A stretch of DNA of 64,000 nucleotides from assembly GCA_023376005.1 (NCBI GenBank), contig CM042157.1, forward strand, positions 55,447,287 through 55,511,286, given 5' to 3'. The number at the start of each line of letters is the position of its first letter. Positions within the stretch are counted from its first letter, which is position 1. Below, one piece after another: positions 55,931-64,000 of this stretch. Under the pieces are notes generated by a model. It was given only the letters and a program-made list of their open reading frames with translations. It was not told the DNA's origin and ran no database searches. Source of the DNA: Doryteuthis pealeii (Eukaryota > Mollusca > Cephalopoda > Myopsida > Loliginidae). The position numbers and the translations under genes are program-made.

Positions 55931-56039
55931 AAAACAAACCTTTATACCTAAAGGTTAGGGAATTGCGTATATTTATAGTTACATTTTTTGTGTAATTGTT
56001 TAAGAGTTTTTTGAACATAATTATATGATATAAAATATT

Positions 56040-56375
56040 CCTATCTAATAGACCGCCCTGTCAGCTGGGGCTGTAGAATATGCAGACTGCACCTCTGCAG
56101 AGGAGTAAGAACCCCTCCCCCATGGGGCCACCTGTTGGCAGTGAGTGGCAATCCTTGATGCTTAAGGATGGAACCCTGGTGGCTGGACAGTCCATGAGAT
56201 GCAACTCTACTTTGGTCCTTACTTTGGCTAGACAGATGGTTGGAGAGAACCTCTCTGATCAATTGGCTGGTCATGTCAAGCCCTAGCACCTATATGATTG
56301 TTCCGACCCTATTGCACTTATGGTAAGCCTCAACTCTTTTTATCATATATGTACTAGAAGGTGATGGCTGAGGGT
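56040..56375 (+). repeat. Dispersed repeat, family F
   Basis: GTAGAATATGCAGACTGCAC, CTCTGCAGAGGAGTAAGA, GATCAATTGGCTGGTCATGT, CAAGCCCTAGCACCTATATG, AAGGTGATGGCTGAGGGTC. Independent of U and clearly diverged. The sequence breaks off at 56375, where the GC-rich insert below begins. Confidence 0.55.
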
Positions 56376-57480
56376 CTTAGTGTCCTTGATGGCTCGAACA
56401 AACCTACTCAAGTTTTCTCGGGCACTAAAAAAGTCCAGTTTGTGGCAAGCTCTCCAGCTTTACCCACTTGTGGCAAACCTTTTTTTTCTCTGGCTTCTGC
56501 TTAGCTTCGACTCCGGTTCGATCCTTCAGCTTGGCTCTGCCTTGGTTTCCTGCTTCCTGCTCAGCTCTACCTTGGTCTCCAGTCTTCAGCTCAGCTCTAT
56601 CCCGGCCTCCTTACTGCCTACATTCCTGGGGTACCCCTACCTACTGGCGACCCACACATGTTCCAGCCAGCCGACGATCCAGTCTTCAGCCGACCCTGAT
56701 CCGGCCTTCTTCCAGCAAGCCTCGACCTGGTCATATCCTGGTCCAGCTCTTCCTTCAAACGATCCTTTTCAGGACCCTCTTCCAGCTACTGTCCTTATCA
56801 GGACAACACTCAAAGTCTTTTCTTCACCAGGCCCGCAATTCTTTGCGGACCCTGGCACTGTCAACCCTTTACCAACTAGTGGTTTGCGTTTGACTATCTT
56901 CAGCCCAATGAGACGTCCTTCGACCTCGTTCCTGTCGTAGTCTTTCCTTTAACAACTACTGTTGTGTGATTGTGTTCTTTCCAGCTCTGTCGAGACGTCT
57001 TTCGACCTCGTTTCCTGCATCTTCACATTGGTTTGTTCTACATATCTTCAGCTACCGGAAGACCCCTACGTCAACAATCACTAACATCAACCTTTCAACC
57101 TGCGGTGCTATACTTGCACATTTCCAGTCGTCTGAATGATCTGTCATTTGACCACAACCAACATCACCTACCCGGCCTGTGGTACTGTCCAGCATATTTC
57201 CAGCCTTTATGGATGACCAACATCTTCCTGACCTCTGATATTGACGACCTAACCATGAACAAACCTTTCAACTGTAGTTATGCGGTAAATAAAGATTTCC
57301 GTATTTTGTTAAACTAAATCTCCTTGTCTGTCCTCCTTTGCTTAGTTGTGTCATTTGATTCTTTTGTTTTTTTGTTCGCGGGGTTGACATCCTTATTGGC
57401 TCTGCGACAAGAGGGAATGCCGACAGGATCAAACGCATATTTTGCACCTACCATCCTATGAGTCTCAGCTCGTAGGTGGT
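56376..57480 (+). mobile_element. GC-rich insert, LTR-like (candidate)
   Basis: Base composition jumps at 56376 and returns to AT-rich by 57480. It begins TGTCCTTGATGGCTCG (56381). Near the end lie AATAAA (57287), GGTTGACA, and TTGGCTCTGCGACAAGAGGG, which could be a primer-binding region. TCCTTGATGGCTC and TCCTTATTGGCTC form a direct repeat across about 1 kb. A phrase GAGACGTCTTTCGACCTCGT occurs twice (56910, 56990). An open frame of 186 codons (56380-56940) is rich in S, L and P without a known domain and I do not call it a gene. Confidence 0.35.
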
Positions 57481-58009
57481 CCCACATTAAAAATACCTTG
57501 TATCACACCCGCATAAATATATGTAAATACCTAAATACCTACTTTTCAATTAAAACAAATTTGACCTTAGATAATCGATTTAATTAATTCGTTTTATTAG
57601 TGAAAAGGTGCATCTTTTTGCTAGTGCCAACTCTAACATTTAATGAGGTTCAGAAAAGTCAGTAAAAATGCATTAGGTGAACTACTATTTAGATCTTTTT
57701 GTGCTCCCTTCATTAGGGTCCGATGGAGGTGGGGTGGCTTTAAAATATTCCCTTCCCTCCTTCTTTTCCCTGCTCCTCAGCTACTCCTATTAATTACCAC
57801 ATTGCAGGAAATTGTCTTTTACTCTTTATTCTATCGAACTTTCTTTTATTGATTTTAAATGCTTGACTGAGTTTACCGAATTAGGTTTAAAGAACTCATT
57901 AGTTTCAATAATTCAGTTATTTTTTTATTAGGAACATTGATTCTATTTATATTCTATGTTTTTTTAATTTTTCTTTTTTAGGATACAACAGAACTGTCTC
58001 TTATTGAGT

Positions 58010-58090
58010 TCGTTCCTCACTAGGTGTCCCACACTTGCAATCTTGTGTCACATCCTACCCGTGGTGAAGTGGTTGGGTAAATACCTACAG
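58010..58090 (+). mobile_element. SINE family D/B tail fragment
   Basis: CACTAGGTGTCCCACACTTG, ATCTTGTGTCACATCCTACC, GTGGTTGGGTAAATACCTAC. It is the last recognisable SINE before the repeat-poor right end. Confidence 0.5.
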
Positions 58091-58099
58091 AAATGTGTC

Positions 58100-61000
58100 T
58101 AATCAGTTGGGACCACCAATTCGGTCACGTGATCAGTTTAGGCCATCTTGAATAAAATGGAAATAAATATTTCCGAACTTTGTTTATCAAAAATCTCGTA
58201 AAAAACAATTAAAGATCATACAGGATTGTTACAAAGAAAAACAGTTAATTCAAAGATCAAATTATCCGATTGGGAAAAATTACATCGTTGTCTTAAAAAA
58301 TAAATAAACCTATCCATATTACATGCGAAAGGGTAATTTTCAGGCTGCAATTTAGACAGAAAAAAATACATATTATTACCCTCTTATGATTATTTATCTA
58401 CATATGGCTGACTGTACGGACATACTTTTTTTATTCAAAATTTACTATTAAAAGGAATAAAATTTTTAAAACTTTAATATTAAAATTTAGTATTAAAATG
58501 AATAAAAACTTGAAAAAATTTAATATTAAATTTCACAGTGAAATTGAAGTTAAAAAAATGTCTTCGGTTTTACTATTAATTTTTAAAATCGAAAATGAAA
58601 TGAAAATTTGAATATTTTTTCTAAGAGAAAAACTGATAAAATAATCAATATATACTTACTTTTTATTCTAATTGGTCGAAAAAGTTAGATAAAATATTTT
58701 TTTACGCTAAGAAAAACAAACTTTGGTTACTGAGAAGCGTCTCATCTCTTTGTATAAAAACAAAACAAATATGTCAGTTTTGCTCTTCCGTATATTCTAA
58801 GAATCACAATAAAAATTACAATCGGACCAATTTTTTTAGTTCACCTGAATTCTAAAATTCATATATTTAAATATCCGTGAAAAATTCGATTTTTTGACGC
58901 AGAAAAAAAAAATTAAATTTATTTCACGCAGAAAATAAAAATATTTAATCACACAATAGATTAAAAATCTCTTAAAAATTAATTCCGATTTCATTAATTT
59001 TTCCTAAAAAAACTACAGCTCGGTACGTTATACAATTTCATTGATATAGTTATTCAGACTCTTATCTTTATAGAAAAAAAGTACAAAATTTTTCTGACAC
59101 GTCATTTTTTTTATCTCATAAAATAAAATAGGGGGGGGGGTGATAGACCTCGTAAAAAAATATTTCCCCTAATATATTTTAGAAAAAAACTATTTCAAAT
59201 GTATTTACATCCAATGGTAAACATTTATGGAAATTTTCGTGAAAATCAGACTATTAATAAATAAAGTAAATTTCACAGGGTAAAATTGGTGGTACATACA
59301 GACGCATAAAACAACAATAAAAAGTGTTTCATTTTTTTCGATATTCACATTCATTGATTCATCTTGCTATTTTTGGGGGGTGGGTTGGGAGATTTTGACA
59401 TAAACTTTCCCGGGTTAAAAAAAAAACTATGAATGAATTTTACAATATCACAATTTTGAAGAAACAAACGAAAAAAAAGAAAAAAGAAAAAAAGTCAATA
59501 ATTTTTAAAACAAAAAGAATGATGTCAGATTGTTCAGGGGGTGGGAAATGACCCCACCTCGCGTCTTTTCAACTATAAATAAATAAAAAAAATAAACAAA
59601 ATAATGGTGACAATAGTTTCTCATTTATTGCAATCATTGTCAGTGTTGTTGACATTATTTTAAAAAAGTTAATTTGTATTATTAACTCAATCAATACAAA
59701 CAGAATTTCAATCGTTGTGTAGATTTCATTCGTTAAAAGAAATTAGAATCCGACCCAAAATATGTTTTATTTAAAAGACTTGAGATAGTATTTCTTAAAA
59801 AAAAAAAAATACAAGAATAAATATCAAACAATCAAATTAATTAAAAAAACTTGGAACGCAGCATTTTCCATTATTGAAAGATTTCAAAATGCAAAACCTA
59901 ATTTAAAAAGGAATTAGAGAAAAATGTAATCTGTTGTTTTATCATATGAATAGTAATTTAAAAAATTGACAACTTGAGGATGAAAAGAAACATCAATAAA
60001 AAAAATGAAAATTTAAAAATTTTTTCCCATCAAATTGTCAAAAGAAATAGCTTTTTTCCCCTTCTTTCTTTCTTGTAATACATTTTAATAAATTAGGAAT
60101 GAAAAAGTAATGTCACCAGAGGGAGTGCGATTGATGTTTTTTTTTATTCTCTAATTTTCCATTCTTAAAAAAAATCGCCCGATTTATTTTTGACAGCTTC
60201 GAGAATTATCTACAGTGGAAAGATAAGCTGCATGAAAATTACTAATTGATTTTGGAAAAGAATGAAAACCAGTATTTATCAATAATGCTGACAAAATATT
60301 TTAGAAGGTAGTATTCCAACTTAGCCAATAGGACAAAAATAATCACAGAAACCTTTAAAAAAAGTTTTTTTTTCTCTTTTTAATGCAAAGTTTATTTTAA
60401 ATTATATCTGAACCTTTTTCTTTCATTTTGAGTTTAACAAATAAAAACAATGTAATAATCATTTTAAAATGACAATCATGAATGAATGGCTCTCATTAAA
60501 TTAATATATATATATTTTTTTATTTACTAAGATAAATAAAATAATGATGTGTTATAATTCGTCGATTATTGTAATGATTGTCAATGTTGTTGATTTTCTT
60601 TAATTTGTATTATTTTATTAACTCATTCAATACAGACATAATTTAATTCGTTACTTAAGATTAAAAAAAAATGATCCAACCAAGAATATGTTTTATTTAA
60701 AAACATCGACAACATTTCCCCGAAAAGATCAACTAAACTAAAAATAAATTGATAGTATCACTTTTCTAATTATCTAAAACATTGTTTTAGATAATAAAAT
60801 ATTTATCATATTGTTTGTTTCTTTATCTTGTGTAAGAAGAGTAAACAACAAAATCTATTTTTGAAGATTTCTCACCGCCAAATTATCATCGGCAGTTTTA
60901 TTTATTGGTGCAAGTCGGAAGAAGTAAGGTTTAAAAACATCATTTCTGTCATATATTTTACAACAAATAAATAGGCGAAAACAACATTGGTAGAATTCTT

Positions 61001-61600
61001 TCTCAGCCGTTTGTGTCATTGATTTTTTTTTCAGAACAGTTCTTGAAAAAATTTGAAAACTCCCAAGAATTGCCATTGTTAGATTTCTTTCTTTGATTAA
61101 TTAAGATTATTTTGGGCATGTTAAACTTTTAATCTTAGAAATTTTTAATCTTGGAAATACTTTCCATGATTTTTTATTTTTTTCATTCATTCTGATAAAA
61201 AAAGGAAGAAAAAAAAAAAGGAAAAAAGAAAGATAGAAAAAAAAAACAACAACAATAATTTGGTTGGTTTTACTGCCTTTTACATTTACAATCTGTTAAT
61301 TAATAAAACTTTTTTTTAATAGGCAAAGGGGTTAAACACGTGAACTAGTTTTTGTATATATTTTTCATTGATTTAACTTGATCAAATCTTTTTTATTTTG
61401 TTTGTTAATGTTTTAAAAAGTTCAATTTGTTTGGATTAAATTTTTAAAAAATGTTCAAAATATTGAATTAAAATATTTTAGAAAGAAAAGAAAGAATTTA
61501 CGAACGTAGAGTTTTATTTTTTATTTTTAAACAACTGGAGTGATTATTCATTTATTTATTGCCAGAGTAAAAATAATTTTTTTAAAAAAGATAAAAAAAC
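58100..61600. other. Repeat-poor, very AT-rich stretch without a gene
   Basis: Long A and T runs and short G runs (59131-59140, 59374-59388), with stops in all frames. No tRNA boxes and none of the SINE families A-D were seen. A 73-codon minus frame at 60855-61076 has no recognisable domain. Confidence 0.55.
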
Positions 61601-61753
61601 ACGAAAAGCTGCACTTCTTTTCCTTAACGTTGTTGATTATTATTTTTGCCATGAAAACAGCATCGTCTGTTGTTAGTCGCACCACGTGATCACCAGCCTG
61701 ACGGTTGGACTGACGACGTGCTGGAATAAAAAGCAAGGCCGACGATTAAAAAG
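61600..61753 (+). promoter_or_regulatory. CpG-bearing patch with strong splice donor (possible first exon)
   Basis: CATCGTCTG, CGCACCACGTGATCACC, GACGGTTGGACTGACGACGT and GGCCGACGATT give a local concentration of CpG in otherwise CpG-poor DNA, including a CACGTG E-box. It ends AAAAAG|GTAAGC, an almost ideal donor at 61753/61754. No ATG-led frame spans it, so it could be a 5' non-coding exon of a gene lying beyond 64 kb. Weak evidence. Confidence 0.25.
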
Positions 61754-64000
61754 GTAAGCAAAAAAAAACAAAAGCATTAATTATTTCTTAATTTATTCAT
61801 TTACTTATATTTCTGAGCATCCTCGTGTTAACGTACGGTATAAACATTGTCCATTTCTTTAAGATTTTAACCCGCTTCATTATCTGCTTCACTTAGAAAT
61901 TACGCATCTGGGCAATGTACTCTCATCCTCATCCATCAGTTTGTTTATAGATGGTTCTAAAGTGAGGGGTCAGTTTAGCATTTCTGATCAATTATAAATT
62001 GAATACCCATTTTATAACCGCTTCGTCATGCAGCCCCGATACGCAGGTTAACTCGATTGCACGCTCGGCTTCATAAAATGTACTTCGTATAAAAAAAAAA
62101 CAGAGTACATTCTTTATATCAGTTATAGGCATTTATGTTCGGATATCGTGCATTTGTGACCGGTTTTCCTTGTCATTAATTCTGAGTCGAAGGTTTTGGC
62201 TTTAGACGAGAAAGTCCCCTCAGGTTTGGATGCTCTCTTTTAATTTTTCATGTGTCGTCTTCCTCAACTAAAAGTGGCTATAAAGTGAGTGATCGATTTT
62301 TAATAGATTCGTAGTTGTAAACTGGTACCCCCTAAATAAAACATGCGTGCCACTACGTACTGCCCACAATTTCTAATTGTAGTAGGAAATGTTTCCCTCT
62401 TAAGTGGCCGTTAAGTGGGGGATTGCTTTTAAATTACGTTACTTTTAGCCCGAGATCCCTCATTTTGGGTCCACCAAACGTTCTTATAAATAATTCACAA
62501 AATATTAGAGAAAACTTGTCATTTGCAATTTTAATGTTTTTATTTAGCCATAAATTTAATTGTTTACTTCGTGTGTATTTTAAGTTGCAACTTTTTTTTT
62601 CTCTTCGTATTGTATTCCAGTTTAGTTTTTTTTTTCATTTTTCTCTCTTTCTCTTTATTGTTTTTGTGTGAATAGTGAAAGCAAATGAATTACCATTAAA
62701 ATGATTAAATTTATTCTTATTATGGGTGATATATTTTAAACTTTCTTATTTTAAGACAATAATTTTATGTCATTCAAAGGTTTTATTTCCTCGTTGAAAA
62801 ATGTTATTTTATTTATTTATTTATTTTTAATAACATAGAACGGCAGTTCAAAAATCGCTTGATGAAGCTGTATTTTATGCCTGTCTGCTGTATGTTTTAT
62901 GACAAAACAATCACATGAACAAACAACACACACTTGTCTCTCTCTCTCTGTTTTAGTGTTTAATATTAGTTCTTAAAATTTGCAACCCGCATTTTTATAC
63001 AAAATGCGAGTTAAATGCACATACGCTATTGTTTTGTTTTTTTGTTGTTTTTGTTTTCTCGATATAATATTGTTTACTGTTTAGTTTTGTGTCTAATGCT
63101 GCCAAAAGTTTTTAAATTTCATATTCGCAATATGAAACTGGATAAAAGATCATTGGAAATTCCAACAGGTAAAAAAAAAAAATGTATATTTATTCCTTTT
63201 CCTTAATGATAAGGAAAAGGATAAATAAAAAGTACCCATTAAAAAAAAAAGAAAAGACACGAAAATAATTACAGCTGTTATATTTTTGTTAACATTCAAT
63301 GAAAAAAAAAAAAAAAAAAAAAAAAACTGTTGTGTGGGTGTGATTTTATTCTATTTTATTTAGTTCTATCTATTTATCAACATTTCGTTCCACTCCCCCA
63401 TTGTTTTAATCCTTTAATCTTATCGTCCTAACGACTGATTGAATTGTGTTTTCAATAATCCTGTCTCACATTTGGAAATGTAATGCGTTTTTAATTTGAC
63501 AACATTTTTTTTAATGAACTTTTACTCAATTAAGTTAAAACCAAAGTTTGAATTAGAACATAAGTATTTATGACTTGTATCCTCAATATCTTGTATATTT
63601 GTAACAATGTCATCTTTTTTATATCTTGGAATGTAATGTAGTGTGTTTCAGATTGAGAGAAAAATAAATAAATAATAAAACGTGATGAGCGGAATCACTT
63701 ATTAAATGTTTTGGCGGAAAAGACGAAAATAAATTCGTTTTCTGCTTTTGTCATTAAAAATTCTTCGTTGGCAACTCATTTTAGTTGCCTGCAAAATATG
63801 TAGTAAAGTACCGAATTAAGAAAATTAAAAAGATAAATATTTTTAACTTTTCTTTGTTATTGTTTATGTAAAAAAATAAAATGTATATTTTGTTCTTGTT
63901 TTAAAACGAAATGATAAATCAATTACAAAATATTTTTTCATAAATTTATTGTTTTGTATTAAAAAGCTATTTTATTGATTTAAGAAACTTAAAAAAAAAA
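61754..64000. other. Possible intron or intergenic DNA
   Basis: AT-rich with scattered CpG to about 62.4 kb, then ordinary. A short frame (63096-63168, starting MLPKVFKFHI) ends CAACAG|GTAAAA, another donor-like site, but nothing identifies it as coding. Poly-A of about 26 at 63301-63326. No RNA gene or SINE recognised. Confidence 0.4.

Noticed and set aside
56380..56940. 186-codon open frame, the longest in the window
   Set aside because: Low-complexity S/L/P-rich product without a domain, overlapped by another long frame in a different phase. It lies in a GC-rich probable LTR where stops are rarer.
60855..61076. 73-codon minus-strand frame in the repeat-poor right end
   Set aside because: No recognisable domain, splice context or homologous copy. 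The length is within chance expectation for one frame in 64 kb.
61548..61736. 62-codon minus-strand frame over the CpG patch
   Set aside because: K/F-rich C-terminal half from A/T runs and no known motif. The CpG patch is better explained as regulatory or non-coding exon, if anything.

Overview
This is AT-rich, repeat-dense, non-coding DNA from an animal nucleus. I could defend no host protein-coding gene in the 64 kb. The long open frames are microsatellite translations, repeat read-through or copies of one another. The repeat profile points to a mollusc, most likely a cephalopod of octopus type: several tRNA-derived SINE families, long (AT)n/(AC)n/(GATA)n tracts, and LINE remnants whose frames read VLLYGCTTWTL, VLNKSWKQHPTK and DELISDVLLW. 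Those LINE motifs are common in octopus genomes (from memory, not searched), so the species call is inference.

Layout. 1-3215: AT-rich flank with a 1-kb inverted-repeat DNA element (1168-2182) and a 250-bp hairpin element (2701-2951). 3216-29932: a large inverted duplication. A unit 'U' of about 9-10 kb appears three times: forward and partial (3216-10503), then a 100-N gap, then reversed (10604-20894), then forward (20895-29932). This looks mainly like a contig-end fold-back plus haplotype mixing. It is not three independent stretches of genome, so all repeats inside U are listed two or three times. 29933-58100: a patchwork of SINEs, LINE 3' ends, an internally deleted mariner, an LTR, minisatellites and microsatellites. 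58100-64000: a different texture, with almost no recognisable SINEs, very AT-rich, and a small CpG-bearing patch near 61.6-62.4 kb that could be a promoter or non-coding first exon.

Most interesting element: a complete hammerhead self-cleaving ribozyme core on the minus strand at 36061-36102. All conserved core nucleotides are present, stem I is closed, and stem III is a loop-less self-complementary ACACGUGU, the minimal form known from Penelope-like retroelements. About 650 bp away lies a second hammerhead-like tail (36746-36774). A separate repeat family (9 kb, 15 kb, 25 kb and 38 kb) joins a tRNA-like head, short GTTC-rich tandem repeats and a degenerate hammerhead-like tail, an architecture reminiscent of non-autonomous ribozyme-bearing retroelements.

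There are no operons or pathways to describe. The relationships that can be read are between mobile elements: nested insertions that give relative ages, SINE families sharing one 3' tail, and tandem arrays and hairpins built out of LINE sequence.
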